From Pseudoruegeria aquimaris (lineage in GTDB: Bacteria; Pseudomonadota; Alphaproteobacteria; Rhodobacterales; Rhodobacteraceae), in NCBI RefSeq assembly GCF_900172235.1, contig NZ_FWFQ01000003.1, positions 62,001-126,000 on the forward strand: a stretch of DNA of 64,000 nt, given 5' to 3'. The notes under the pieces are model-generated. The model saw only the letters and a program-made list of their open reading frames with translations. It did no database searches and was not told the origin of the DNA. Position 1 is the stretch's first letter. Every line of letters begins with the position of its first letter. The position numbers and the translations under genes were made by a program. This document shows positions 29,666-38,688 of the stretch, piece by piece.

Positions 29666-30562
29666 CCGGCGCGAAACTCCGCGACCTCGGGAATGGCGGC
29701 GTATTCCGCCTTCAGCATCTGCATGTCCGCGGCCTCGATCTCGGCCCAGTCGATGCGGAAGCGCCGGTAGCGCACCACGTGATCGAAGCCGCCCTGCATC
29801 AGCTTTCGCCAGTAGCGGTGGCGCAGGCCCGGCCGGAACGGCCGCTCCGGCGTATACGCGCCGCGCCCCAGGAGCCGCCGGACGCCGGACGTCAGGCGGA
29901 CGGCGCCGTCCGAATAGCTGCGGTTGCTGCGCCCGGCCCGGGCGGTCACCCCGATCCGCTCCCGCGCTTCGGGCGAAAGGCCGAACAGGGGCTCAAGGAA
30001 TGCCATCCCGGCCAGGGCCTCGTATTTGACGATGAACACCCGGTCAAAGAGACCGGTGTAGATATCGATCAGGCGACGATGGGAAAACGCGGCCATGTCG
30101 AGGCGCGGCGTTCCATCCTGTGCCCGATGCCCGCAGTGCCGGCCGAAATAGACCTGCGGCGGGATCATGCATCCTGCGTGGTGGCAATCCTGCTGGTAGC
30201 GGGAGCGAAGCCACGCGTCGGGCTCCCGAAGCGTGATGAGGATTTCCGCGGAGGATCCGAGCCAGTCCCGGTTGGCCTCGGCCGCCATTGCCCAGTTTTC
30301 AGGGTGGATTCCCGCCAGTTGTTCGGCGCTGATGAGCGTATCGCGGGGCACGGAAAGCCGCGCGGGGGGCTTAGGAACCGGGGGCTGGCCGCAAGCGTTC
30401 CTGAATGTCGCGGGCACGGAGATAGCTCCAGCCCGTCTCCGCCGCGAACCGCTTGAAGACGACGCGCTGAAGATGTGTCGAACCAGTTTTCCCCAGGCCG
30501 ACGTGGGCGATGACTCTCGGAGGATGGCCGCGCGCGTCCGCTTCGCTCATGCCTTGCTCCAT
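29626..30562 (-). pseudogene. Sulfotransferase-like gene split by a frameshift
   Basis: The N-terminal part begins at ATG 30562 and carries the PAPS-binding loop (IAHVGLGKTGSTHLQ) but ends at TAA 30371-30373. The rest of the protein continues in another frame (ARLSVPRDTLISAEQL, EILITLREPDAWLRSRYQQD, a second PAPS-side motif) down to the stop at 29626. Removing one base from the five-C run on the coding strand (plus-strand G run 30380-30384) would join the frames as ERLRPAPVPKPPARLS. The gene is otherwise intact, so this is a recent mutation, phase variation in a short homopolymer, or a sequencing error. Its end overlaps tetR by 40 bp. Confidence 0.75.
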
Positions 30563-30568
30563 GGGGCA

Positions 30569-30605
30569 CGTAAAACAAGCAGGGCCACCCGATGAAGGGT
30601 GGCCC
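30569..30605 (-). terminator. Terminator of rplM-rpsI
   Basis: On the minus strand GGGCCACCC and GGGTGGCCC (30597-30605 and 30582-30590) form a 9-bp stem with a 6-base loop, followed by TGCTTGTTTT. It lies about 20 bp after the rpsI stop. Confidence 0.75.
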
Positions 30606-30626
30606 GAAGCAAGTCTGTCTCGCAGC

Positions 30627-31115
30627 TTAACGCTTGGAGAACTGGAAGGAGCGGCGGGCCTTGGCCTTACCGTATTTCTTCCGTTCCACCACGCGGCTGT
30701 CGCGGGTCAGGAAGCCGGCGGCTTTCAGCGGCGCGCGCAGGGAGGGATCGTAGAGCTGCAGGGCCTTGGAGATCCCGTGCTTGACGGCACCGGCCTGGCC
30801 GGAGAGACCGCCGCCCTTGACGGTGGCAACCACGTCGAACTGATCTTCCACGCCGGCAACCGAGAACGGCTGGCGCAGGATCATCTGCAGCACCGGGCGG
30901 GCGAAGTAGACCGATTGGTCCTTGCCGTTCACGGTGATCTTGCCGGAGCCCGGCTTGATCCAGACGCGGGCAACGGCGTCCTTGCGTTTGCCGGTGGCGT
31001 AGGAGCGGCCCAGCTCATCGCGGACGGGCTCGCGCACGATGGCGGTTTCGGTCACGGCTTCGTCGCCGGAGACGACGGCGGACAGCTCTTCCAGAGTGTT
31101 GATATCTTCAGCCAT
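30627..31115 (-). CDS. rpsI: 30S ribosomal protein S9
   Basis: 162 aa. The C-terminal S9 core starts at [15 protein letters not shown] and ends with the universally conserved SFQFSKR tail that reaches the decoding centre. An acidic N-terminal extension of about 35 residues makes it longer than the roughly 130 aa E. coli protein, which is usual in alphaproteobacteria. The stop of rplM lies 2 bp before the start, in the classical rplM-rpsI operon. Confidence 0.97.
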   Translation of the reverse strand: MAEDINTLEELSAVVSGDEAVTETAIVREPVRDELGRSYATGKRKDAVARVWIKPGSGKITVNGKDQSVYFARPVLQMILRQPFSVAGVEDQFDVVATVKGGGLSGQAGAVKHGISKALQLYDPSLRAPLKAAGFLTRDSRVVERKKYGKAKARRSFQFSKR

Positions 31116-31117
31116 GA

Positions 31118-31579
31118 TCAGCTCCGGGTGTTTTTCTTGTTCATGGACTTCACGTCCAGAACTTCGGGGTTTTGCGCTTCGTGCGGGTGCTCGGCACCGG
31201 CGTAGACGCGCAGGTTGGTCATCAGCTGGCGCGACAGGCGGTTGCTCGGCAGCATGCGCTGAACGGCTTTCGTCACCACGCGCTCGGGGTGTTCGCCCTC
31301 GAGGATCTGGCCGGCGGTGCGGGACTTCAGGCCGCCCGGGTGGCCGGTGTGGCGGTAGTAGATCTTGTCGGAGCGTTTGTTGCCCGTCAGCTGGACCTTG
31401 TCCGCGTTGATCACGATGACATTGTCACCCATGTCCATGTGCGGGGTGAAGGTGGCCTTGTGCTTGCCGCGCAGGCGCATGGCGACGATCGAGGCGAGAC
31501 GGCCCAGAACGATGCCTTCGGCATCGATCAGGATCCATTTCTTTTCGATATCCGCCGGGGTAGCGGTAAAGGTTTTCAT
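31118..31579 (-). CDS. rplM: 50S ribosomal protein L13
   Basis: 153 aa. The start is ATG 31579, giving [53 protein letters not shown] and [20 protein letters not shown] are the L13 core motifs. It is the first gene of rplM-rpsI. A promoter candidate lies about 65 bp upstream. Confidence 0.97.
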   Translation of the reverse strand: MKTFTATPADIEKKWILIDAEGIVLGRLASIVAMRLRGKHKATFTPHMDMGDNVIVINADKVQLTGNKRSDKIYYRHTGHPGGLKSRTAGQILEGEHPERVVTKAVQRMLPSNRLSRQLMTNLRVYAGAEHPHEAQNPEVLDVKSMNKKNTRS

Positions 31580-31644
31580 GGTTTCGACCCTGGTTTGGGA
31601 GTGAGCCGCACGGCGCGGGCGCCGGCGGAAGAACTGATGGCGGG

Positions 31645-31672
31645 GTTCTAAAGGTTTCCCACGCACAGTCAA
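31645..31672 (-). promoter_or_regulatory. Predicted promoter of rplM-rpsI
   Basis: On the minus strand TTGACT (31672-31667), a 16-bp spacer, then TAGAAC (31650-31645). The same TAGAAC box is used in the olsB promoter candidate in this window. Confidence 0.5.
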
Positions 31673-31752
31673 GAGCCTCAGCCCGCAATAAAACGTTTCA
31701 AAACAGCGGGTTGTAAATATGGTATTATTTTACCCCCTCATTTTGCGCGTCA

Positions 31753-33189
31753 TCACACCGCGATCGCGTCCTGCGGGTCCGCCAGCAGGGCCGCAAGCGC
31801 CTCCAGCCCCTGCTCGAAGCGCTCCGGTGCAATCTGCCCGTTGATCGCGATGCGGATCGCATGAGGCGCCTTGCCGTCGATGAGGGCGAAGTCATCGGCC
31901 GAGCGCACGAGCACCCCGGACCGCTCGGCGGCCACGCAGAAGGCCGAGGCGCGCCAGCCCCGCGGCAGGCGCAGCCAGATCAGCGGCACGTCCTGCCGCC
32001 ATCTCAGATCGAAGCCGCCGAGGATGTTGACCGCGCGGCGCACGTAATCGTCCACCCTCGCCTCCACCGCCTGCGCCACGCCGCGCGCGCGGGGATCGGC
32101 AAGCATGGCGGCCGCGATGTCGGCCACGGGCACGGCCATGCCGAAGGAGGAATGCTGGAGCGCGCGGCGCAGGCGCTCCGCCCAGCCCTTCGGCGCCACC
32201 GCGTAGCCGAAGCGCAGCGCCGGGGTGAGCTCCTTGGAGAGGGACGAGACATACCACGCCCATTCCGGGATCAGCGCCCGATAGCCCGGCAGCCGCCCCT
32301 GCCCCATGCGGTAGCAGTCATCCTCGATCACGTGCAGCTTGTGGTGACTGATGACGCGGGCCAGCTCCTGGCGCCGCGCAAGCGTCGTCTGCACGAGCGT
32401 CGGGTTGTGGACCTCGGGCGAGGTGCACAGAAGCTGCCCGCCGTGGGTGTGGATCGCCTCGTGCAGCGCCTCGGGGATGATCCCTTCCGCATCGCTTTCG
32501 ACGCTCACGATCCGCGCCCGCGCCAGCCGCGCGGCATGGCGGAACCCGGCGTAGGAAAGCTCTTCGGCGAAGACCACGGGCGCCTCCCCCCGCAGGACCG
32601 TCTGGAAGATCAGCGTGATCGCGTTCTGGCCGCCGTGGGTGAGCACGATGTCTTCGGCCCCGAAGGCGCCGATGTCGGCGGTGGAGAGCCAGTTGCGCAC
32701 CGCCTCGCGCGCCGGCGCCTCGCCCGCGTGTTTCGGGTAGCGCCCGTAGCGCTCCGGCAGCGGTGCGGCACAGAGCGCGCGCATGGCCTCCGCCATCAGG
32801 GCCGACTGGCCGCAGTCGGGCAGTTTCGGGCTGCGCAGATCCACCGTTTCGGGCCAGTCCAGCGCGGTGGCCGCGGCCAGCGGCGCCGGGCCGCCCTGCG
32901 GGGCCGGAGCAGGCACCGGCGCGGCGGCGGAAGGCTCCGGCGCGGGGCCGGCCACGAAGGTGCCCCGCCCCACTTCGGCCCGCAGCACGCCCGCATCCAC
33001 GAGCACCTTGTAGGCGCGCGCCACCGTGCCCGGCGTCACCTTCAGCTGCCAGGCCAGTTCGCGCACGGGCGGCAGTTTCTCGCCCTCCGCCAGCTGCCCG
33101 GACGCGATCGCGGCACGGATGGCATCGCTCAGCGCCTGGTATTTCGGGGCGTCGCCTTCGGAGAGATCAGGAAACCAAATTGTATTCAT
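31753..33189 (-). CDS. MocR-type GntR regulator with aminotransferase-like domain
   Basis: 478 aa. An N-terminal GntR winged helix (PKYQALSDAIRAAIASGQL, LPPVRELAWQLKVTPGTVARAY) is fused through an Ala/Pro-rich linker (residues about 83-105) to a fold-type I aminotransferase domain. The PLP lysine lies in SSLSKELTPALRFGY and the Asp in VIEDDCY. MocR proteins sense PLP or amino compounds and regulate the divergent gene. Here that gene encodes a DUF1127 protein, and the intergenic region has three palindromic sites, one covering the MocR start codon, which points to autoregulation. Confidence 0.93.
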   Translation of the reverse strand: MNTIWFPDLSEGDAPKYQALSDAIRAAIASGQLAEGEKLPPVRELAWQLKVTPGTVARAYKVLVDAGVLRAEVGRGTFVAGPAPEPSAAAPVPAPAPQGGPAPLAAATALDWPETVDLRSPKLPDCGQSALMAEAMRALCAAPLPERYGRYPKHAGEAPAREAVRNWLSTADIGAFGAEDIVLTHGGQNAITLIFQTVLRGEAPVVFAEELSYAGFRHAARLARARIVSVESDAEGIIPEALHEAIHTHGGQLLCTSPEVHNPTLVQTTLARRQELARVISHHKLHVIEDDCYRMGQGRLPGYRALIPEWAWYVSSLSKELTPALRFGYAVAPKGWAERLRRALQHSSFGMAVPVADIAAAMLADPRARGVAQAVEARVDDYVRRAVNILGGFDLRWRQDVPLIWLRLPRGWRASAFCVAAERSGVLVRSADDFALIDGKAPHAIRIAINGQIAPERFEQGLEALAALLADPQDAIAV

Positions 33190-33269
33190 TACAATCTTTC
33201 ATTGGACCGATATATTCACGGTATGTATGCATACACTTGTAGCGAACATTCTACATTGTATCAATACAA
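33179..33269. promoter_or_regulatory. Three operator-like palindromes between mocR and the DUF1127 gene
   Basis: Site 1, ATTGTATTCATTACAAT at 33179-33195, spans the mocR start codon. Site 2, TGTATGCATACA at 33224-33235, is a perfect 12-bp palindrome. Site 3, TTGTATCAATACAA at 33256-33269, lies 19 bp before the DUF1127 start. Sites 2 and 3 share TGTAT-N2-ATACA, and site 1 is a looser version. Centres are 42.5 and 33 bp apart, about four and three helical turns, so all face the same side of the DNA. Probable MocR operators. Confidence 0.6.
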
Positions 33270-33287
33270 ATCACGAAGGAGAGTATC

Positions 33288-33521
33288 ATGGTTCGCCCCC
33301 TTTCCCAGCATGCACGGAACATCCACTTCCTGGAAAGCCGTCACCCCCTGCCGCCGCTCAGCCAGATCGCGCTGACCGTGGCCGTCGTGCTGGCGAAATG
33401 GCAGGACCGCGCCCGAAGCCGCCGGGCGCTCTCCCGGCTGACAGCCCATGAACTCAAGGACATCGGGCTGACCCGTGAACAGGCCTGGACGGAAGCCAGG
33501 CGCGAATTCTGGCGTGCGTAA
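33288..33521 (+). CDS. DUF1127 (YjiS-like) small protein
   Basis: 77 aa with GAAGGAGAG before ATG 33288. The C-terminal DUF1127 motif is clear (RARSRRALSRLTAHELKDIGLTREQA), preceded by a hydrophobic amphipathic stretch (PPLSQIALTVAVVLAKW). Small DUF1127 proteins are numerous in alphaproteobacteria; they have been linked to phosphate/carbon metabolism and RNA turnover, without a settled mechanism. It is controlled from the shared region with mocR and ends at a strong terminator, so it is monocistronic. Confidence 0.88.
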   Translation: MVRPLSQHARNIHFLESRHPLPPLSQIALTVAVVLAKWQDRARSRRALSRLTAHELKDIGLTREQAWTEARREFWRA

Positions 33522-33550
33522 CTCCCCGTCCGCACGACAGACTCTTCCTG

Positions 33551-33578
33551 GGCCGGGTCTCGCACCCGGCCTTTTTTT
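33551..33578 (+). terminator. Intrinsic terminator of the DUF1127 gene
   Basis: GGCCGGGT (33551-33558) pairs perfectly with ACCCGGCC (33564-33571) across a 5-base loop, followed by seven T residues. Confidence 0.92.
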
Positions 33579-33646
33579 GCGCGGATTTCCAACCGAAGCC
33601 CCCGCCGTGCTAGGCTTGGGCGGCATTTCAGCGGGAAGGGGTTTTC

Positions 33647-34450
33647 ATGGCGGATCCATTTCAGGACGTGGACGCGGCCGGGCCGGAGTTCATTCGCGTC
33701 TTCTCGGACTCGATGGAGGTGCGGCAGGCCGATCCGGTGATGGAGGCGGTGGTAGCGGCCTACCTTGACCGCCTCGGCCCGGTGCCCCCGGGGGCGCGGA
33801 TCATCGAGATCGGCGCCGGGGCCGGCGCGGTGACCCGGCGCATCGCGGCGCGCTTCCCGGAGGCCGGGATCACCGGCTTCGAGCCCTCCGAAGGCTTCGT
33901 GGCGGAGGCACGCGCGCGCGCCGAAGGCATCGGCAACCTTTCCTTCACCGCGGCAGACGGCGCGGATCTGCCGCTCTCCGCAGAAAGCGTGGACATCGCG
34001 GTGATGCACACGGTGCTGACCCATGTCACCGCCCCCGAGGCCCTGCTGGCCGAGGCCTTCCGCGTGCTCCGCCCCGGCGGCTGGCTCGTGGCCTGCGACG
34101 TGGATTTCTCGAAGGCGGCGCTGGCGAGTTTCGCCAACGACCCGCTGGACGCCTGCGCCCGCGCCTTCGTGGCCGAATTCGTCACCGACCCCCATGTCGT
34201 GGGCAAGCTGCGCGGGCTGATGCGCGATGCGGGCTTCGCGCTCACCCATTTCGGCGTGGACAGCCGCGTGGTCGTGACGGCGCAGCAGATGCTGCCCTGG
34301 GTCGAGCAGACGGCACGGCTGATGGAATCGCGCGGCCAGATCGGCACCACGCTGGCCGATGCCTTGATCGCGGAACACGACAGGCGCGCCGAGGAAGGCG
34401 CGCTCTACGGCTACCAGGCCATCGGCACCGCGATCGCCCGCAAGCCCTAG
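33647..34450 (+). CDS. Class I SAM-dependent methyltransferase
   Basis: 267 aa. Rossmann motif I IIEIGAGAGAVTRRIA, motif II GFEPSEGF, motif III-like LSFTAADGADLP and motif IV DIAVMHTVLTHV are present. The FRVLRPGGWLVACDVDF strand is like that of the UbiE/Methyltransf_11 group. The acceptor is not predictable. The start ATG 33647 follows AAGGGG. Convergent with the acyltransferase, 15 bp apart. Confidence 0.88.
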   Translation: MADPFQDVDAAGPEFIRVFSDSMEVRQADPVMEAVVAAYLDRLGPVPPGARIIEIGAGAGAVTRRIAARFPEAGITGFEPSEGFVAEARARAEGIGNLSFTAADGADLPLSAESVDIAVMHTVLTHVTAPEALLAEAFRVLRPGGWLVACDVDFSKAALASFANDPLDACARAFVAEFVTDPHVVGKLRGLMRDAGFALTHFGVDSRVVVTAQQMLPWVEQTARLMESRGQIGTTLADALIAEHDRRAEEGALYGYQAIGTAIARKP

Positions 34451-34465
34451 GCGGTCAGGCCCGGC

Positions 34466-35251
34466 TCATGCCCCGCCCCGGCCGGCCAGAAGCGCCGCCC
34501 GCATCGCGCCGTGCAGGCGGGCCACGTCGTCATCGACGCTTGCCCCCGGATCGCAATCGATCGCCGGCAGAACTTCGAGATGGATGGTGCCCGGCTTCGG
34601 CGAGAAGCGTCCGCGCGGCAGCAGCGCGTCCGAATCATGGATCACGATCGGCAGGATGCGCCGCCCGGTCTCCCGCGCCGCCAGCACCGCGCCCGCCCGA
34701 AACGGGCCGAGCACGTCGGCCTCGCTGCGCGTGCCCTCGGGAAACAGCACCACGGACCGGCGCGCGGGCATGGATTTCACCGCATCGACCAGCGTCTTGA
34801 GCGCGAGCTTGCCGTTGCTGCGGTCGATCGGCACGAGGCCCGCGGCGGTGAAGCCTGTCCGCAGCAGCCGGGAGGAGAAGAACTCCTTCTTGGCGGCGAA
34901 GGTGAACCACTTCTCGTCGGGCACCACGTGCATGAGGCAGAAACCGTCGAGGTGGCTGCGGTGGTTGATGACGATGAGGCTGTCGGTATCGCCGGCAAGA
35001 CGCGCCTTGTCGGCCTCGCTCATCTCGGCGCGGATCCCCAGCAGCCACAAGAGCCGCGAGCAGGCGCGCTTGACGCTGCGCCAGTACCAGCCGCGAAAGC
35101 CCGCGCGATGGCGGCAGAGCACGGGCGCGAAGGCGATGGCGAGGAAGTAGAACGGCCCGGCGAGCACCAGCAGGACGCGCCGCGCGCGCCGCGAAAAAGC
35201 GCCGCCCCGCGGCGCTAGGCCGGCCTGCGGCAGGACGGGAGTATCGGACAT
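34466..35251 (-). CDS. Lysophospholipid (1-acylglycerol-phosphate) acyltransferase family protein
   Basis: 261 aa membrane acyltransferase (PlsC superfamily). An N-terminal hydrophobic helix (LLVLAGPFYFLAIAFAPVL) is followed by motif I NHRSHLDGF (HX4D), motif II-like VPIDRSNGK and motif III FPEGTRSEAD. It resembles the acyl-CoA/ACP-dependent acyltransferases of glycerophospholipid synthesis. A second, different PlsC-type gene (olsA) lies at 40.5 kb, so this one may be the general phospholipid enzyme or act on another lysolipid. Confidence 0.87.
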   Translation of the reverse strand: MSDTPVLPQAGLAPRGGAFSRRARRVLLVLAGPFYFLAIAFAPVLCRHRAGFRGWYWRSVKRACSRLLWLLGIRAEMSEADKARLAGDTDSLIVINHRSHLDGFCLMHVVPDEKWFTFAAKKEFFSSRLLRTGFTAAGLVPIDRSNGKLALKTLVDAVKSMPARRSVVLFPEGTRSEADVLGPFRAGAVLAARETGRRILPIVIHDSDALLPRGRFSPKPGTIHLEVLPAIDCDPGASVDDDVARLHGAMRAALLAGRGGA

Positions 35252-35405
35252 CTTGGGCTGCCCCCTCTTGGCCCCGCCTGTTGCGCGAGGGCTCGCGGCC
35301 TGTCATCGGGTGCGCCTGCACCGCCGCATGTGTTGGAATGGCCAGCCCCAGCGCGACGCACCTTCATGGACGCTTTCCGCCGGAAGTGCAATCGCCGGCG
35401 CGGCG

Positions 35406-35831
35406 TCAGCCTTTGCGCGGCGGGATCGAATAGGTCATGTTGGCGCGCGCCACCGGCTCGGGCTGGCCCTCGGAATGGATCAGCACGTCGCCCACGGCCA
35501 GCACCTTGCCCAGCTTCAGCAGGCGGCAGGTGGCGATCAGGTCCACCCCGGCCGCCGGTTTGCGCAGGAAATCCAGCCCGGCGTTGGTGGTGACGGCCAG
35601 CGCCTGCGGGCCGATCTTCGAGAGCACCGCGAGATAGACGGCGACATCGGCCAGGCCGAACATCGACGGCCCCGATATGGTGCCGCCGGGGCGCAGGTGC
35701 TTGTCGCTCACCCGGAGCCGCACCGTCAGCGCCTCCTCGGTGACGCTCTCCACGATGAAATCATCGGCCACCTGTTCGAACACGCCGTGCAGAAAGCCGT
35801 TCAGCGCCTCGGCGTCCATCACGATGGGCAT
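35406..35831 (-). CDS. PaaI-family thioesterase
   Basis: 141 aa hot-dog-fold protein; start at ATG 35831 with AGGAGG eight bases upstream. The motif HLRPGGTISGPSMFGLADVAVY holds the family G-G...D active-site region, and TTNAGLDFLRKPAAG and LGKVLAVGDVLI follow as in PaaI/YbdB-like enzymes that hydrolyse acyl-CoA thioesters. The natural substrate is unknown. Confidence 0.9.
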   Translation of the reverse strand: MPIVMDAEALNGFLHGVFEQVADDFIVESVTEEALTVRLRVSDKHLRPGGTISGPSMFGLADVAVYLAVLSKIGPQALAVTTNAGLDFLRKPAAGVDLIATCRLLKLGKVLAVGDVLIHSEGQPEPVARANMTYSIPPRKG

Positions 35832-35916
35832 GGGCGATCCTCCTTGACGCCGATCCTGTCCGCAGCCGGGCACGCCGGGCAAGGGCCTGCCCCGCGTGCC
35901 GCGGCGTGACGTGGCG

Positions 35917-37395
35917 TCAGAGATCGTAGAGATCGGCGAATTTCGCCTCGAGGTAGTCCAGCAGCGGACCTTCGGACGGCGCGAAACCGCAGGCATGGGC
36001 GATGGTCTCCTTCGGGCTGCGCAGCGCGCCGTATTGCTGAAGGCTCTCGCGCAGCCAGCCGGTGGCGGCGGAGGTATCGCCCTGCGCTAGCTGCGCATCC
36101 AGATCGGGAAGGGCCGCGCGCATCGCCTTGTTGAGGCAGCCCGCGTAGACGTTGCCAAGCGTGTAGGTCGGGAAGTAGCCGAAGAGCCCGACCGACCAGT
36201 GCACATCCTGCAGGACGCCGTTGGAGGGCTTGTCCACGGCCACGCCGAAATCGGCCTCGAAACGTTCGTTCCAGGCGGTGGGCAGGTCGGCCACCTCCAG
36301 TTCGCCCCTGATGATCTTGCGCTCCAGATCGAAGCGCAGCAGGACGTGGAGGTTGTAGTGGATCTCGTCGGCCTCGGTGCGGATGTAGCCCGAGGTGACG
36401 CGGTTCACCACCCGGTAGAAGCTGCGCGCGTCCGCCACGCCGAAATCGCCGAAGGCCTCGCGCATCTGTCCGTAGAGCCAGGCGGTGAAGGCTTCGCCCC
36501 GGCCGAGCTGGTTCTCGTAGATGCGGCTCTGGCTTTCATGCACCCCCATCGAGACGCCCCGCCCCAGCGGCGTGAGCAGGAAATCCTCGCTCACCCCCTG
36601 CTCGTAGGCGGCATGGCCGACCTCGTGGATGGTGGAGTAGAAGCAGTTGAAGGGATCATGCAACGCGGTGCGCGTGGTGATGCGCACGTCCTGCCCGGAC
36701 CCCGAGGAGAAGGGGTGCACCGCCTTGTCGATCCGGCCCCGATTGAAATCGTAGCCGAAGGCGCGGGCGAGCTTTTCCGACAGCGCAAGTTGCTTGTCCT
36801 CGGGAAACTCGCCGGCAAGAGGCTCCGGCACCTTGCCCGAGGCGAGGATCTTCTCCCGCAGCGCGACGAGGCGCGGGCGCAGGGCGGAGAACATGGCCTC
36901 GAGCTCGGCGCCGGTGGCCTCGGGTTCGTAGTCGTCCAGCAGGGCATCGTAGAGATCGCCGCCGGCGGCCAACGCGGCGGCTTCCTCCCGGCGCAGGGCG
37001 ACCACCTTCTGAAGCGTCGGCGCGAAGGCGTCGAAATCCTCGTTGGCGCGGGCTTCGGCCCAGATGCCCTGGGCAATCGAGGTTTCCTTTGCCAGCGCGG
37101 CGGCGAGCTTTGCCGGCACCTTGGTGTTGCGCTCGTAGGATTTGCGGATCAGGCGCAGCTTGGCCTGATCGGCCTGGGAAAGCGCGGTGGCGTCGATGGC
37201 GGCGAGCCACTCCCCCAGCCTCGGATCGGTGCGGCGGGCGTGGAGCACGCTTTCGATGGCGGCCATCTCCTCGCCCCGCTGGGCCGCGGCGCCGCGCGGC
37301 ATCACCGTTTCCTGATCCCAGCCCAGACGGCCGGCGATGGCCCCCAGCGCCTCGGTTTCGCGTTGGTGGCTCATCAGCTCGTCGAAAGCGCTCAT
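35917..37395 (-). CDS. Carboxypeptidase M32 (Taq-type)
   Basis: 492 aa zinc carboxypeptidase. The catalytic HEVGH lies in STIHEVGHAAYEQG, followed by GVHESQSRIYEN (the third metal ligand region), GYIRTEADEIHYNLHV and the closing YPTYTLGNVYAG-like FGYFPTYTLGNVYAG. Start ATG 37395 overlaps the ctaA stop (ATGA). The frame stays open upstream through ctaA, but that stretch is only antisense-phase noise over a well-conserved gene. It trims C-terminal residues from peptides in the cytoplasm. Confidence 0.94.
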   Translation of the reverse strand: MSAFDELMSHQRETEALGAIAGRLGWDQETVMPRGAAAQRGEEMAAIESVLHARRTDPRLGEWLAAIDATALSQADQAKLRLIRKSYERNTKVPAKLAAALAKETSIAQGIWAEARANEDFDAFAPTLQKVVALRREEAAALAAGGDLYDALLDDYEPEATGAELEAMFSALRPRLVALREKILASGKVPEPLAGEFPEDKQLALSEKLARAFGYDFNRGRIDKAVHPFSSGSGQDVRITTRTALHDPFNCFYSTIHEVGHAAYEQGVSEDFLLTPLGRGVSMGVHESQSRIYENQLGRGEAFTAWLYGQMREAFGDFGVADARSFYRVVNRVTSGYIRTEADEIHYNLHVLLRFDLERKIIRGELEVADLPTAWNERFEADFGVAVDKPSNGVLQDVHWSVGLFGYFPTYTLGNVYAGCLNKAMRAALPDLDAQLAQGDTSAATGWLRESLQQYGALRSPKETIAHACGFAPSEGPLLDYLEAKFADLYDL

Positions 37396-38543
37396 GCCTT
37401 GGTGCTCCGGATGGTTTGGGTGATCGGGTATTGGGCGAGGAAGCGGGCGCGGATGATCAGCACCCACAGCACGATGCCGCCAAGCTGGTGCAGGATGGCG
37501 ATGTTCCACGGCGCGGCGTGCATCAGCGTGACGATGCCCAGCACCACCTGCCCGAAGAGCATCACCGCCATCCAGTCGAAGGCGCGTTTGGTGGCCTCGT
37601 TGCCGCTGCCGCGGGCGCGGCGCCAGACGACGATACCGAAGATGAAGAGCCCGTAGGCCAGCATCCGGTGGATGAACTGTACGAGCGAGGGGTTCTCGAA
37701 GAAATTCGTCCAGAGCGGCGTGTAGTTGAACATGTCGTCGGGAATCCACTGGCCGGCCATGCGCGGCCAGTCGATGTAGCCCCGGCCCGCGTCGAGCCCG
37801 GCGACCAGCGCGCCGAACAGGATCTGCAGGAAGGCGAAATGCATCAGCCCCGTGCCCATGGAGAAGAGCTTGGGGTTGCGGCCGCGGCGGGCCTGCATCA
37901 GCGCGGCCTCGCTGCGGCCGAGCTTGAGGATGAACCAGGTGATCAGCCCGAGGATGACGAAGGCCAGCCCGAGGTGCACCGCGAGCCGGTAGGAGGCCAC
38001 GCTGACCATGCGGCCCGTCAGGCCCGAGGAGACCATCCACCAGCCGATGGCGCCCTGAAGGCCACCAAGCGCGCCAAGGCCAAGGAGCCGCGGGGTCCAG
38101 CCGGTGGGGATGCGTTTGGTGGCAAGGAAGAAGAGGAAACCAAGCGCCCAGACGAGGCCGACGAAGCGGCCGAGCTGCCGGTGCCCCCACTCCCACCAGT
38201 AGATGAACTGGAACTCGGCGAGCGTCATGCCGCGGTTCATCAGCTCGTATTGCGGCGTCTGACGATACTTGTCGAACTCGGCCTGCCAGTCGGCCTCGTT
38301 CAGCGGGGGCACGGCGCCGGTCACGAGGTTCCACTCGGTGATGGAAAGGCCGGAATCGGTGAGCCGGGTCAGCCCGCCCACGAGGATCATCGCCGCCACC
38401 ATGGCAAAGAGAACCATGAGCCAGATTCGGATCGCGCGGCGTGCGCCGCCGGTGTCCTTGTCGATCAGACCGGGGCTCGGCGCGGCCACCTTCGTTTTTT
38501 CGTCGGTGCCGACCTCTTCGAAGATCGCTCGTTTCTGGCTCAT
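37392..38543 (-). CDS. ctaA: Haem A synthase CtaA
   Basis: 383 aa membrane monooxygenase that turns haem O into haem A for aa3-type cytochrome oxidase. Eight hydrophobic helices are visible with the haem-ligand histidines in WWEWGHRQLGR, AVHLGLAFV, FIHRMLAYG and ILHQLGGIV. LVGGLTRLTDSGLSITEWN is the family signature. It is upstream of and coupled to the M32 carboxypeptidase gene. No oxidase subunit genes lie nearby. Confidence 0.96.
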   Translation of the reverse strand: MSQKRAIFEEVGTDEKTKVAAPSPGLIDKDTGGARRAIRIWLMVLFAMVAAMILVGGLTRLTDSGLSITEWNLVTGAVPPLNEADWQAEFDKYRQTPQYELMNRGMTLAEFQFIYWWEWGHRQLGRFVGLVWALGFLFFLATKRIPTGWTPRLLGLGALGGLQGAIGWWMVSSGLTGRMVSVASYRLAVHLGLAFVILGLITWFILKLGRSEAALMQARRGRNPKLFSMGTGLMHFAFLQILFGALVAGLDAGRGYIDWPRMAGQWIPDDMFNYTPLWTNFFENPSLVQFIHRMLAYGLFIFGIVVWRRARGSGNEATKRAFDWMAVMLFGQVVLGIVTLMHAAPWNIAILHQLGGIVLWVLIIRARFLAQYPITQTIRSTKA

Positions 38544-38624
38544 CTGGCGTGTCTCTTCGGCTGATTTTTCCTGCGGCGCAACCTAGGCGCAGCACCGGAG
38601 CGGGGCAAGGCCCCGCGCCGGGCA

Positions 38625-38687
38625 CGATTTGCCGCGCTGTGCGCGGCGGGCCTCCGGCGGGGATATTTTCGGAACAAAGTGGGGCGG
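38625..38687. repeat. Interspersed GC-rich repeat, orientation A
   Basis: The region has GCCGCGCTGTGCGCGGC as a hairpin and then GCCTCCGGCGGGGATATTTT followed by CGGAACAAAG. A related element in the opposite orientation is at 43130-43200. It lies between ctaA and trmJ. Confidence 0.4.
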
Positions 38688-38688
38688 C

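Noticed and set aside
23923-35919. The 13-mer TGACGTGGCGTCA at 23923 and 35907
   Set aside because: Chance identity is likely at this length and GC content, and the second copy overlaps the stop codon of the carboxypeptidase gene.
37396-38625. Upstream in-frame extension of the M32 carboxypeptidase
   Set aside because: It lies wholly within ctaA in another frame; the normal enzyme starts at 37395 and overlaps the ctaA stop.
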